Under the pieces are notes generated by a model. The model saw only the letters and a list, made by a program, of their open reading frames with translations. It made no database searches and was not told the origin of the DNA. A stretch of DNA of 64,000 nt from Bryoerythrophyllum caledonicum (taxonomy: Eukaryota; Streptophyta; Bryopsida; Pottiales; Pottiaceae), in contig OZ020524.1 in the NCBI GenBank assembly GCA_963971425.1, positions 17,673,845 to 17,737,844 of the forward strand, in the 5' to 3' direction. Each line of letters opens with the position of its first letter. The stretch's first letter is position 1. The position numbers were made by a program, and so were the translations under genes. Positions 11,650 to 22,813 of this stretch are shown piece by piece.

Positions 11650-12410
11650 GAGAAAGGTGAATTGGGAGTGGTTAGATGAGAGTCTGACGTATTTCTTGGA
11701 TCTATGTGCAGAAAGGTATTGGAATTTTGACTACAAGCAATTCAAGCAGTAACATTGGGAGGAATTCACAAAGAAGTTGAATGTTGAATTCCCATATGAT
11801 TGTTCAACAAAACTGGACCCATTGCCAAGAGAAGTATTGCAAACTATGAACCACGTAGCTTGAAGAGAAGAAGAAGCAAAAAACAATTGGAGCAACGCCG
11901 TCAAAGTTGCCATGATATGACTTCTTCAACCAAATGCTCGACGGCACTACAAAAGTTCAAGGTAAATGTTTTATTTATAATTTTACACTGCAATATTTAA
12001 GATACCGTCACGTTCGCAGATTTTTACCATTTTTGGAATTCTGCATTTCTCATATGTTGTGAAAATGTACCACATGGTGTTGATCAAGGCACCCATTTAA
12101 GAGAGAAAGAACTTCATGAGCTTAGTGATGACAAAGTAGACTCCACAAGTGTTGTGACATCAACACGTGGTTATACATCAGATGGAATGGTAGAATTTCC
12201 TAAAAATGCTCTAAAGCATGATGCACGCTCAAGAGACATCAACTTACAACAACAAAGAGAGATGCATTAGGAACAATTGCAAGTTTTGAAGGAGATACAA
12301 AGGGATGTGTACTAACAACAATTCCAAGTCGCTAATTTGTTTGCAAATACATTGATAGGTAGAGTTCTAGACACACCCCCATCCCCGCCCGCACCTTGAG
12401 TAGGAAGTTC
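11650..12410 (+). pseudogene. Myb/SANT-like DNA-binding protein relic of a DNA transposon
   Basis: Conceptual translation gives WEWLDESLTYFLDLCAERYW followed by FKQ-HWEEFTKKLNVEFPYD. This resembles the plant Myb/SANT-like domain (Myb_DNA-bind_3 type) found in PIF/Harbinger and related transposon proteins, with spaced Trp residues. Downstream frames read EKELHELSDDKVDSTSVV and further coiled, Gln-rich sequence. Stops and frame changes break it throughout. A related but better preserved trihelix protein sits in the Harbinger element at 42155-45910. Confidence 0.5.
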
Positions 12411-13090
12411 AAGGTAGCATGTGTGGAGTGTACTTCATTTATTCTACGGTTGTTTATACATATAAATTCTGCTGTCATCTTTTTTGGAAAGTGAGGTCAT
12501 CACTTGTTTGTTTTGATGGAAGGGACAAAGAATTTGCAATCATTTGGCTTGTGGTTTAAAAAAATGAATGAACACCTTTGTTTGCAATTTTTGTTTGCAA
12601 TTAGTTGCATAATTTCAGCTGTCGACATATAGTCATGTGACATGACTTTATTTGCTCAACAATATGTTTTGTTGTTAAATCAATTCATCAAATAGTTTCA
12701 AAATCGCTCATATTGTTTGATTTCTGTTTCTAGTTCCTTTCTTTGCAATCAAATCTTGGGCTAATTTGTGTCCAAAAAAAACTAAAAAATATAGCTCATA
12801 ATGCACAGGTTACCTTTCCTTTTTAACACTAACTTCTGAAATTAGTGAGTTAATACCAAGGATCTGGTGATAGCCTTACAAAGCATGGTGATAGCCTTAC
12901 AAAGCATGGTGATACGAGTAGCCGATATATTCTTAAAGGAAGCTAGAGACTCTAGTTGAGATAGTCACCTCCGTTATTGTATAACTTGAAAGAAGAATTG
13001 ATGATGTCTGCATTAATTGCTTTCTGTTTGTCACTAAAATTCTAAGTTATTTTAGTTAAGTATGTATACATTTATAATGTGTAGGTCCAA
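12411..13090. other. AT-rich stretch without a gene
   Basis: Nothing supportable. There is a short direct duplication at 12868-12912 (GATAGCCTTACAAAGCATGGT twice) and long T-rich runs. Confidence 0.4.
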
Positions 13091-13099
13091 TTGACACAC

Positions 13100-13480
13100 T
13101 CAAAATGGGAGTTGGCATATAGTGGGTCGTAGTGCATAATGGAGTTTTTATGAAAGTCACCAAAATACACTGGATAGGTACCCCGAATCTTTGGGTCTTA
13201 TGTTAGTAACCGGGACCACATGTACGTGGTGTCTTGGCTTGGGAAAGGTTTGGAGGAACTATTGGTCAACCCTTTGAGAACTTAGGGTACTATGGGGGAG
13301 CTTTAGCTTGCATGGGGTAGGGCCCAAGAACATTGATTGCAAAGCATTTCATTGGTGTAGAAAAAGGGCGATATGAAATTTCCTCATGCTCTCTTTCTTT
13401 CCATTTATACATCTCATACTATCTGGCACCATATTCCTCTTGACTTGCCCTTCAGGAAGCACTTTCAGGAAAACTCTATT
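13100..13480. repeat. Dispersed repeat; inverted partner at 24890-25200, fragment at 63290-63400
   Basis: The block with TTTGGGTCTTATGTTAGTAAC, GGGACCACATGTACGTGG, GCTTGCATGGGGTAGGGCCC and ATTTCATTGGTGTAGAAAAA is present in reverse complement at 24890-25200. A shorter diverged piece lies just left of the MITE at 63396. The phrase CAGGAAAACTCTA near its edge also occurs at 8352, 13460, 13912 and 25180. Type of element unknown. Confidence 0.6.
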
Positions 13481-14476
13481 AGAGTTTTTCTCAAAGTCTG
13501 AGTTTTAAAGGGTGGCTACCTTGTGTCAGCCAAAAAGACCCGGTGCAACATCCTTTAAGGACCTTGTGTCTTTCTCTATTCACCAAAGGAGGGTGAGATT
13601 TAAATACGACAATATTTGCAGGGAGAAAATTCTCACCTTGCATATTTTGTGGGCCACGCACATGGAACAAGCTAATGTAACCAAATTAGTAATTTGGAGT
13701 CACCAATGCCACCTTGCATCTATGATTGGACAATGATTGTGCACAAATGATTAACCCTATAGCATGTTGGTTGGCTGACAAAGGACCATAATTTATGGAA
13801 TAAACCCCAAAGTTAACCAAACCACCATATTTCTCAAAAACAAGTGGACTTTCATGTGTACAACCCCTATTAGCGCTTTGGGGTGACAGTCAGAGTTTAA
13901 ACCCCGAGCACCTTCAGGAAAACTCCAATTGAGTTATTCGTAAAAAGAACCGGTCTTTTGTCCTCCTTTTTTCATGCAGAAGAGAATCTATCCTGTATTT
14001 GAGTGTAGCCGCAAAGTAATCATGTAAAAAAAATTCAGGGTTTGAGGGTTTTGAGGAGGTGTTATTTATGGCACAAGTGGCACAAACCTCCCAAAAACAA
14101 ACAAGAACAATCATGAACGTCATGACACTCTCGCGTGTATCCTACAATCCTAGAGTTGTGCATGATGTGAAGGGTCAGAGTTTGCTTAAAATAAAAGCCA
14201 GGCACAAACTCGAGTTTGGGAATTCTAGGGCTCAAAAACTAGTCTATCTAGTGTTCTATTCAAGGTCTACGATGAAACCCTGCCAGTGGACTCGGCGACC
14301 CTGGCTTTTCCATTTTACAGGTTAGAAACTGAGGATTTGGGGTACTTTGCCGATAACTCTAATATATTGAAAAGTTTTCAAGGCAATAAGTTCATACTAA
14401 AATAGATAGTGCTTGTCTTCAGAAACACGGAAGTCTCTCATTACTTTCCATTTTTTTGTGTTAAGACGAAATTCTT

Positions 14477-14586
14477 AAATCCAGACACAAAGTAACTAAT
14501 CACTTCAATCTGTCAGGTGCGTCCAGCTAACAATTCACATGCATCATCTCTACTCTGCCAACTCCTCTTACTTTGTGTCTGGATTT
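14477..14586. repeat. Perfect 19-bp inverted repeat with 72-bp loop
   Basis: AAATCCAGACACAAAGTAA at 14477-14495 is exactly complementary to 14568-14586. It could be the core of a small MITE or a hairpin-forming remnant. No flanking duplication is clear. Confidence 0.5.
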
Positions 14587-14685
14587 CAGGCGAAGTAATG
14601 AAAACAGAGGCTGATTTATAGAAGAAGAACTTCTTTTTCGTGAAAATAGTTGTGCATTATTCTCTTCACTGCAACAAAAACCTGG

Positions 14686-15093
14686 TTAAGTACACGATGG
14701 AACTACGGTACCGCAGAACGACGTGAGGACGCGGCAATCTTTCCAGGTTTCCTTACACCTTTCGCAGCCATAGCTCGCAACTTTCTTATGCCGTTCTTTC
14801 GTCGTTTCGACGTCAGATTGGCCGAACTTTTTCGTTAACGTGAAGGTTGAAGGCCGCCATGAGTTAGCCAACAACGTCATTGCATACAGCCATGGATCTG
14901 GAACTTTACGGAACATGGATCCAACGTACGTCAGCCTCTTTTTTGACTTGCTCATAACGTGCTTAAGATGAAACTGATGGCTCGAGTCGATTGACACGCC
15001 AATGCAAGTATTGCATCCAGCTAGCTGCAAAAGAAGAATTACATCGATTGCAAGCAGGACACCCCAAATCAAAGTGATTTTTGACTCATCCAA
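14686..15093 (-). pseudogene. Unrecognised 135-codon frame, possibly the 3' part of a non-LTR reverse transcriptase
   Basis: I do not recognise this firmly. The stretch CIGVSIDSSHQFHLKHVMSK followed by KRLTYVGSMFRKVPD faintly recalls the LINE reverse-transcriptase region where a YLGV-x-ID-x-x-L-x-F block precedes a Lys/Arg-rich helix (family knowledge; the fit is weak). There is no catalytic F/Y-x-DD box in the frame. Its upstream end (15030-15070) recurs at 8947-8990, so the segment is repetitive. It may equally be chance. Confidence 0.2.
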
Positions 15094-15199
15094 AAAAAAT
15101 GTGGATTCATACCTCCAATCAACCCAAGTTGCATGCCAGGCTACACTACTTTGCTTATAAATATTGACGTGCCTTCTATTTTTGGTCAGTAATGGCTTC

Positions 15200-15504
15200 T
15201 TAACCCTTTAAGCCAATGAGCTTTTTTTGCATGTGAGGATCTACGAGTGTTCTAGATCATGCTAAATGGCATCTACGCAGTGGTTACATTTCAGAACAAA
15301 AATCTACGAACTTATTACACGAAAATCACTGTAGCTCGTCGATGCTTTGCACCGATTGCAGTGGCAATGGTCTCAAAAGATGCCCATCTTCCTCCACCTC
15401 TAAGTCATGGTCAATTTTTTCCTTTGAGGTGGCCTATAGGGCTTTCTATAAAGGTTTTTGTCCAAAATTGACCCACGTATGGTCGATCGGCCTTAAAGGG
15501 TTAA
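15200..15504. mobile_element. TTAA-flanked non-autonomous element
   Basis: A 305-bp element with TTAA at both ends and inverted ends TTAACCCTTTAAG against CTTAAAGGGTTAA (13 bp). The body has no coding potential. It shares the CCC(T/C) start after TTAA with the elements at 1384-2935, 16295 and 63396. Confidence 0.55.
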
Positions 15505-16294
15505 TCTTCATACATGCTTACACGGTAGTCCTTGCCTCTGAGACTCCTAACCGTATCATCACTCAAATGTAAGCCTTGAGATCATAATTCTCTATCCATT
15601 GTTGTAGCTATACCACTAGATCATGGATCATTTAACACACTTATAACCTCACAATTACCACGTCCATCGAGAGTTTAAGGTCTACAATGTAAATGTCTTT
15701 CTCTCAAATCACCTCTCATGCCAAGAACCTTCACATAATACAGTGTAGGTGCTATGGAGAATGCCCAAAGCTGCTAAAATCTTGGAATAAGAATTCCCTC
15801 TCTCATGCATTTCAAGAATTGCCCTATGTTGATTCAAGGAGCCATGGAGGATCTCATATTGTAGTCGCTCTAAACCTAAATTGCAAGCTATTAAGTTGAT
15901 TTTGTAACTCATGGTTCTATTGTCATTGTAAACAAACAAATTATGGCATTATCTTCTTGTAATGAGTCATACACCCCGTATCATGTGTTTCTGTTTTGGT
16001 TGACATTACAATTGACATATTTTTATTATAAATGTTGTGCTACATGTTTATTACAACACAACAATCTTTTGTCAAAGTTCTCGCAACTTTTTCAAAAAAA
16101 CTTGTGGAGGACTACTTCCTGATTTTGTTGATCAGGGTGTACAATCTGACTATTTTTGCTAGCCAATTTACAATACATCTATAGTAGCCTCTCATGGTCC
16201 TTACATAAAAAAAAGAAACTACCTTGTATTTGCAACTCACAACGAGACACTTAGGTTGCTCAACATAACTCCTAACCTCTACAACTCCTAAAGT
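15505..16294. other. Intergenic stretch without a gene
   Basis: AT-rich sequence with no supportable reading frame, RNA or array. Confidence 0.4.
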
Positions 16295-16483
16295 TTAACC
16301 CTCTAAGAACGACGCGCGGCTATTGTACACAACCACTGCTCAATTCAGCCGACCAAAAACCAAATTGGAAAAGGTGAATGTGGACACACAAGGATCATAG
16401 AATTGATTCGAATGGCTATGCAATGAGGCAACTTCTGCTACTCTTCAAAAATAGCTAAGGCTAGCTCGTCTTAAAAGGATTAA
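16295..16483. mobile_element. Short TTAA-flanked element
   Basis: A 189-bp element with ends TTAACCCTCTAAGAACGA and TCGTCTTAAAAGGATTAA, about 14 of 18 complementary, bounded by TTAA. It lies about 380 bp from the 3' end of the fucosyltransferase gene at 16866-18599. Confidence 0.45.
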
Positions 16484-16865
16484 GAATACCTCCAATACTC
16501 TTCACAGTTTCAATTGTTCAAACCAACGTGTTGTAACATCGATTCAAACAATACTGAAAGGAAGGCTCATGACATGATCTGAAATCAAACCGTACTACAG
16601 TGATTTTACTACAGTAAAAACCTACAGCATTTACAAGTCATTTACTGCCCATGACACTAAACATCAAAATCACTGTAGTGGTCCGAGATGGCCCTAAACT
16701 ACAGGATGATGGTGGGAGATACCAAAACCAAATGAAGCAGTTGCGGGTTCAATTCTTGGCTGTGAAATCTTCTCTCTACTTGACGGAACCTACCGCAAGT
16801 TGCCTATACAGCGACTCGTGTGTGCCAATTTAAAAAAATAAAAATTTAACAAACAAATAAAAAAA

Positions 16866-18599
16866 TCAAGTGGCGGTGCCGATAGTCTGGTTGAAACCAG
16901 ACACGATCTGGAAGCCGAGTCCGGCGCCGTGAACCTTCACAAAGGGCGTCTCAATGGGGTGACAGTCATGGATATAAGGCACCACATCCGAGATCAACTT
17001 CTGGTCGACATCCTTGTTGTGTGGGCACGTGAAATGCTTCGAGCTCGGGAGCTGGTAGCACGCGTCTGCGGAGTGGCCGCGGACGCAGCCGGGGCTGGTG
17101 GAATTCGCCCGGATGTCGACGAAGTACGGCACCGTGGCGCCGTACGCTGCTGCGATGGCGCCGAACGTCGACTGCGGCGTGACGATCATCTCATCACACA
17201 GGCTCAGGCCCAACACTTCCGTCAGCGCTTGCCGGTCCACCTCCGTTCCGAACTGCTGCCGGTCCTCGTGCGTCAGCTGCAGGATCCCGACCGCGGCCTT
17301 CCCTGACGGTCCGCGCAAGTAGATCTTCGTCAGGTGGTCCTTGACGCCGTCGTAGAGGGATGTGATGAAAACGAGGTATGTTGTGGGGGTTGTTGTTCCG
17401 GTGGAAGGGTGTGTGTCATTGGGGAGCAGGTGCGTCTCGAGGAGGCACTTTGCGATGGCGGCCTCCGTGGCCTGCTGATGGAGGCGGAAGTCGCGTTTCC
17501 CGTGGAAGTAGCGCGGCTGGATGCCCACGCGGTGATCGACGTGCTTGAGATGGACGTGGTTGAGCTGCTGCACGCGGAGCCAGATGGGATCCGCGGGGAG
17601 GAGGACGGTGCGGAGCACGTGGGTGAGCGGCATCCGGTCCGGGAAGAGAGCCTCCAGAGTGGGCCGGAAGCGCGGCATGGCGAAGAGCTTCGGGAGGTAG
17701 TAGAGGCACTCCGAGAAGTACATCCACGTGACGTGCTCGTCGTAGAACTCTTGCTCCGTGTCGCAGAAGAATCGCTTCTGCGGCTGGCAATCCCAGTCCT
17801 CGTTCACGCGCGCGGCGTAGATCATGGTGGAGCTGCTGCCGTTGCTGCTGGGAGCTGCATGGTAGTACTGGATGTTGTCCACCTCATGGTTGACGTCCGC
17901 GACGGGGCGCCACTTCTCGGGGTGCCTCTTCCCGGGGGTGAGGATCCCGTCGGTAACGACGCGCCAGCTCGAGCCCTCGAAGGGCTCGCACAGGATGTCC
18001 GGGACGGAGGTCGAGACGGGCACGAGGAGGACGCGCTGCGTGAGGATGGCGTACACAACCTGCGCGGCTGCCGAGAGCATCTTGTTTCCGATCCCGGTCC
18101 CGACCTCGTTGTCGCCAAGGACGAACTTGCACCCGCTCGACGTGTCCTTCCGCAGGAAAAACTTGACGATGTCCCGGCCGACGTTTCGCATACATGCGCG
18201 GTGCAGGTGCGAGTACTCGCTTAGGACCGCGGCGAGGTACGGATGCTCCTCAAGAATCTCCCGCTGCCGACGCTCATTGTAGAGCGGCCGGAGCTCGTGC
18301 CGACTGACGCACGGGTTCGCGTCGTGCCATGCCCGCCGGTCGTGCTCCGTGAACAAATCTCTGCTCCTAGACTTCCTCTCTGCTCGCAACCTTGCATCCT
18401 TGAGTTTCTGGATCAAAGCCGTGATTTCGAGTGGGATCTCGGGGACGCGTTGCCCGGAAGGTGCCGTCATTGCCGGACGCATTGCCCGGCTCGTGCCGAC
18501 TTTGAATTGCTGATTGGACGTCTTCAGGGTCCAGAAAGTGAGAATTGTACCCATGATGAAAATTATCATCATTGGTTTGAGTTTCCGTAGGCGATCCAT
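16866..18599 (-). CDS. GT37-family fucosyltransferase 1 (xyloglucan/arabinogalactan type)
   Basis: Predicted 577-residue type II Golgi membrane enzyme transferring fucose from GDP-fucose to a wall polysaccharide or arabinogalactan protein. Seen: a short cytosolic tail, one membrane segment (residues 10-25), a stem, then GT37 hallmarks in order: CVSRHELRPLYNER (97-110), EYSHLHRAC (128-136), GTGIGNKMLS with the ALLTNRVLLV-like YAILTQRVLLV (168-193), CEPFEGSSW (204-212), GIQPR (359-363, equivalent to the Arg of the HLGIQ-R motif), SLCDE-STFG (466-480) and the Cys-rich end (505-546). Length suits the family. I start at the first ATG of the frame; the frame stays open ~53 codons upstream without an ATG, so an upstream exon is possible. 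There is no intron, unlike the neighbouring paralogue. The reading frame is very GC-rich, which produces long antisense shadows. The acceptor sugar cannot be told from sequence. Confidence 0.9.
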   Translation of the reverse strand: MDRLRKLKPMMIIFIMGTILTFWTLKTSNQQFKVGTSRAMRPAMTAPSGQRVPEIPLEITALIQKLKDARLRAERKSRSRDLFTEHDRRAWHDANPCVSRHELRPLYNERRQREILEEHPYLAAVLSEYSHLHRACMRNVGRDIVKFFLRKDTSSGCKFVLGDNEVGTGIGNKMLSAAAQVVYAILTQRVLLVPVSTSVPDILCEPFEGSSWRVVTDGILTPGKRHPEKWRPVADVNHEVDNIQYYHAAPSSNGSSSTMIYAARVNEDWDCQPQKRFFCDTEQEFYDEHVTWMYFSECLYYLPKLFAMPRFRPTLEALFPDRMPLTHVLRTVLLPADPIWLRVQQLNHVHLKHVDHRVGIQPRYFHGKRDFRLHQQATEAAIAKCLLETHLLPNDTHPSTGTTTPTTYLVFITSLYDGVKDHLTKIYLRGPSGKAAVGILQLTHEDRQQFGTEVDRQALTEVLGLSLCDEMIVTPQSTFGAIAAAYGATVPYFVDIRANSTSPGCVRGHSADACYQLPSSKHFTCPHNKDVDQKLISDVVPYIHDCHPIETPFVKVHGAGLGFQIVSGFNQTIGTAT

Positions 18600-20984
18600 G
18601 TGCCACTGTTTCTTTTGAAAGCTGGGATGACCTTTGCAGAGGTCTGAGTATGACCTTGATTCCCCAGCCTCACTGTCTGGAATGAGGGCCCTGCATCTGA
18701 CCAAACTAAATCCTGAGGAGTAACCAGCAGAAACCAAGTCTTTAGGTATCAGCAACAATCAAGTTAATGGAAATTCATGCAAGATGCGGCATTCACAAGG
18801 CTCAGTATTTTGCAATTGTGTGTTTCGAGGTTTCAGAACAGTGCTTGAATGTGCACTTTTGAGCTAAAAATGTGACATGTGGTACCCCAGTGTGTGGTTG
18901 AGCACACATTAAAAGATGAGCTAGGATTAACTCTTACTTCGAAAAGAATTTTTACTTTTCAGAACTTTTACTTTCCTTTACTTTAAAATTCATGGAATTC
19001 TAATCCTGTTTTTCTAATTTTTTGGAATCTTGTGAGACCAAGTCCTTACACCTCTGTATTTGAAGGATACCTCATGTCGCTTCTCGTCTAAGGATGTCAC
19101 AAAACAAATAAACCCTCACCTCTCTTACTATACAGTTTGCTAGCTTTGGCAGCATTTCACAAACTTAAGCATCTAAGAAATCAACAAAATCTAAGGAAGT
19201 CGGACATTGATGTCCACACAAGTGTTTGGTATATTACCAAAGTTACGTCTATGTCACATTTACAACACAGTAGATTGCTTTCAGTATCAGACTCAACTTT
19301 AGTGTGGAGACTGCATACCAACTGTCATTGTAAGTGATGTACACTTCATTATCATAATTAGTGCGACTCACGCTTTGTTCTAATAGTAAGTTTTTGTTAT
19401 TGTCCCAGTAATTCCCAGATACAAGATTCATTCTAGTTAAACACTGGAAGAGGACAATCGACTTCGTGTGCACATGGTTTCAGGACTGCAAAGAGACAGA
19501 GAGTGAAATAGTTTCAAGCTTACAATCAATTAGTTGGTGAAACTCCGGCTTCCAAATGAACGCCTCGCCGAATCAGCTGCTCCGCGTCAAGGTCTTGTGC
19601 GCAGCCTGCTCGAAAACAGAGACATCCCATCTCAATACTAAGTCTGATCTGTGCAGCCACTCTCAAGCGTAAATTTGGTACCAAAAATTTGCAAGTCCTC
19701 CTAATCCTCTCCATAGATATATTGAATTCTGCAATTTGCACTCAACTAGGGAGAGAGCTCCTGAATACAAACTCTCGTACTACATCTCAATTTTTGAACA
19801 AACCATGTACGACAAACTGAAATAAAACATCTAGAACTCATGACGCCACTTCCTGACCTGGAAACTCACACTTGCACCAGCCCGAGATGTTTCTCACATC
19901 TTTCCACTACAGTAGTAGGTATAATTCTTCGCGCCTCCATCTGTGAAATTTCAATGTGAGCTCTAAGTTTCGTCTCAGCGTGCACATAGAAAGGGAAATA
20001 GACGTTCACGCTTTGGCTGTTGCTATAATGGTTGTGTTTGTTGACTGAAATCAAATATCTAGCTACAAATTGAGCCTTAAAAACTCATGGCGTCACTCAC
20101 AGCTGCTTCACCAGCCCCAAAAGTTTCTCACATCTTACCAGTAGAAGGTATAATTTCTTCGCTCCTCCATCGGTGAAATCTCAACATCAGCACTATAACG
20201 TTTCGTGTGAGCTCGGACTACGTTTCGAGGGAAGTAGTCCTACACATATTGGCTGTTGCTATGAAGGTTGCGGTTGTTGACTGGCACCTTAAAATTCAAC
20301 ATAGCACCAGGCTCTCGAAATTAACGTCGAGGGTTCCGGTCGCCTACTTCGAAATACAAGAGGTATGAAAATCTTTCCCAGGTCATAATATTCGGATCCC
20401 GTCAACCGCAACGTCGTGGCCACAAACTACAACAATCATTTCTAACTCGGTTAAAACAAAAGGGTAGAAAGGGAAAATGGTACTAGTGCAGTACTTCGAA
20501 ATGAATATGAAATACTGTATCTTTAAAGTTTGAGTCCGTCTTTGCGCTTTAACTACAAAGTCTGGAATTAAGATTTTGGTTCACTGGTAACTTGGCTCCA
20601 GTCACTGATGTATCTGGAAAAGCCCATTTCACTTTCAAGAAGGTTTTTAACATTGCAATCCTATTTAACATTGCAATCGAGTGAGAAGAGTGGTTAGAAA
20701 CTGTCATATTCTCTGAAAGAATCCTTTCTCGACATAATTGCAAACTACACCAGTCATGTCATGGCTGAGATCAGAAGAGAAATATAACACTGGATTTAGA
20801 ATGTGTATCTTCGTAATCGTCCCAAAAACCAGTCCGTAGAGTGGCACTCCAACCAGCAACATGCCTGTCAATGTACACTCCGTCAGGAAGAAGTAGCGAC
20901 AATTTCAGTGAAGTTTTGTGCATCTGCCTAACAAATGCTCCGGGTTTAATGGTACACGGAAAAGAACGTTCTGCAACTATATTC
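18600..20984. promoter_or_regulatory. Intergenic region upstream of fucosyltransferase 1
   Basis: This 2.4 kb lies between the start of the gene ending at 16866 and the end of the one ending at 20985, so it must hold the promoter and leader of the former. The minus-strand frame running upstream of the ATG to about 18758, with AG candidates near 18625-18645, allows a leader intron or an extra exon. A ~215-bp tandem duplication lies at 19835-20282. No clear TATA box was identified. Confidence 0.4.
19835..20282. repeat. ~215-bp tandem duplication upstream of fucosyltransferase 1
   Basis: 19835-20052 and 20082-20282 align at moderate identity; shared phrases are CACCAGCCC, GTTTCTCACATCTT, GGTATAATT-TTCGC, CTCCATCGGTGAAAT and TTGGCTGTTGCTAT. 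Position in the presumed promoter of the minus-strand gene at 16866-18599 makes duplicated regulatory sites possible, but no factor site is recognised. Confidence 0.6.
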
Positions 20985-22813
20985 CTACATGGTCTGTTCA
21001 GTAATGAGCTGCAAGCCCAAATCGCCGCCGTTCCGTGGCGTCTCAATCAGGTGACAATCCACCAGATACGGCACCACATCCGTCATGACGCGCCCATTGA
21101 CGCTCACATCGTGAGAGCAAGTGAATAACTTGGTCGCCGGCAGCTGGTAACACGTCTCGCGCGATAGCGCTCTGACACACGGCGTCATCGTTTCGGGCCT
21201 GAGATCGATGAACCACGGCACGAGTGCGCCGTAACCTTGCGCGAGCGCGCCTAACGTTGACAGCGGCGCCAGAATAAGGTGGTCCGTCAAGCTCAGGCAC
21301 AAAATCTCCGTCAAGGTCTGCATATCGACTTCCAACCCGAACCGCTGCGTCTCCTCGTGCGAGAGCTGCACCACGGTCTGGTACTGTGTCCGACTCTGGA
21401 GTTGGTTTTTGTACAGCGACGTGACGAAGATAGTGCTGGAGGGGGATGGACGTATATATTGTGTGAGGCAGTCGCGGACGTGGTCCTCCGTCGGGGCGAG
21501 GAAGTCGCGCTTCCCGTCCAAGTAGCGCTCCTGGACGCCCACTGACCCGTGCCAGATATGAGCGTCGCGGACGCGCCTTACGCGCGCCCAGACGGCGTCG
21601 CAGGGCAGGAACGCCGTGCGCAGGACGTGCGTGAGGACGTTCCGGTCCGGGAAGACGTCCTCCAGGAGCGCGCGGAAGCTCCCCACCGCGAACAGCTTGG
21701 GGACGAAGTAGAAACTGCGGAAGTTGATCCAGTCGACGTCCGCGTAGTGCGCCTGCTCCGTGTCGCAGAAGAATCGCGCCGTGGGCTGCGCGTCCCAGTC
21801 CTCGGTCGTTGCCACGGCGTAGATGGGAACGTCGCGGATTCCTCCATCCACCTTCTCGTTGAACGCGGCTACAGGCGCCCACAGATCACGTCGCTTCTTG
21901 CTCTGCGTCCATCTCTGCAGGCATCCGACGAGTTATCCATGATTTCAATCTACAAGTTATGACAACTTACCCGCTTCGTACATTGTTCTGATTCCAGGAT
22001 GAATCGAAGTTGTCCCTCAGAATAAACAAGAGAAACCTGTGTAGTTCCAATGCCAGACCTCACCTGTTGGGGATCAACCATCCAGGAGGAGCCCTCAAAC
22101 GGCTCGCAGAACGCGCCCCCAAACGCGCCGGGCACGAGCAGGACGCGCTGCGTGACTACCGCGTACACGAGCGCGGCTACCACCGAGAGCGCCTTGTTGC
22201 CCACGCCGCTACTCGCCGACACGCCCGCCACCACGAACCGGCACCCATCGACGCGCCGTCGTCGCAGGAAAAACCCCTCCACGTCACCGCCCATGCGCGC
22301 CAAGCACGCGCGGTGCAGCGCGGCGTACTCTCGCAGCAACGCGGCCCACTTGAAATTCGGTGCGAGATTGCCAGACCTGTTGTTGTAGAGGGTGTAGATA
22401 TCGTGCCTGCTGGCGCACGGGTGCTGCTCGTGCCTTGGCGACTGCGAGTGCGTCGCCCCTGCAGCTGCTCGTCTCGTGGTCGCCGCGAGCGCGGCGACGA
22501 GCTCCGCTGCAGTGGTTGGCATCGGGTTGTTGCGTGGGAGTGGATTCTCGAGGGTCACGACGTGTACTTCGTGGCAGTCGCGGCGGATGAGTACCGTTAC
22601 TAGTAGCGAAGTGAGCACCATCGTGATCGCAATCAGCATCGCGATGTGCAAGTTTCGCAGCTTGCACCTGCGCCCTGGGCTCGTTCTCTGCATCTTCTGA
22701 AACTGTGAATCCTCGATGGCTATGGCTGGCCAGCCCACTTTGAAATCGCTGGCGATGTGGAAAATCTTCCGCAGGCAAGAGCAGCCCATTTTCTCAGCTC
22801 CTCCATCGATCAT
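20985..22813 (-). CDS. GT37-family fucosyltransferase 2, two exons
   Basis: Paralogue of the gene at 16866-18599 in the same orientation, predicted 559 residues. Exon 1 is 22064-22813 and exon 2 is 20985-21914; the 149-bp intron (21915-22063) has a CAG/GTGAGG donor and a CTGCAG/A acceptor and is in phase 0, joining ..VDPQQ to RWTQSKKRRD. Seen: membrane segment at residues 58-76, CASRHDIYTLYNN (133-145), EYAALHRAC (162-170), GVGNKALS and AVVTQRVLLV (203-227), CEPFEGSSW (236-244), GVQER (376-380, the HLGIQ-R position) and C-terminal DCHLIETP, shared with the paralogue. The start is the first ATG at 22813; an ATG eight codons later has a better context (A at -3, G at +4). Predicted Golgi GDP-fucose-dependent transferase; acceptor unknown. 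Very GC-rich frame. Confidence 0.88.
21915..22063 (-). other. Intron of fucosyltransferase 2
   Basis: GT-AG intron of 149 bp, AT-richer than the exons. The neighbouring paralogue reads through the equivalent place (after CEPFEGSSW) without an intron, so the two genes differ in structure here. Confidence 0.8.

Noticed and set aside
13740-13960. TTAACCCTATAG at 13749 as the end of another TTAA element
   Set aside because: No complementary partner end was found within 2 kb on either side.
17334-18224. 296-codon plus-strand frame opposite fucosyltransferase 1
   Set aside because: It is the antisense shadow of a GC-rich gene with clear GT37 motifs; its own translation has no domain.
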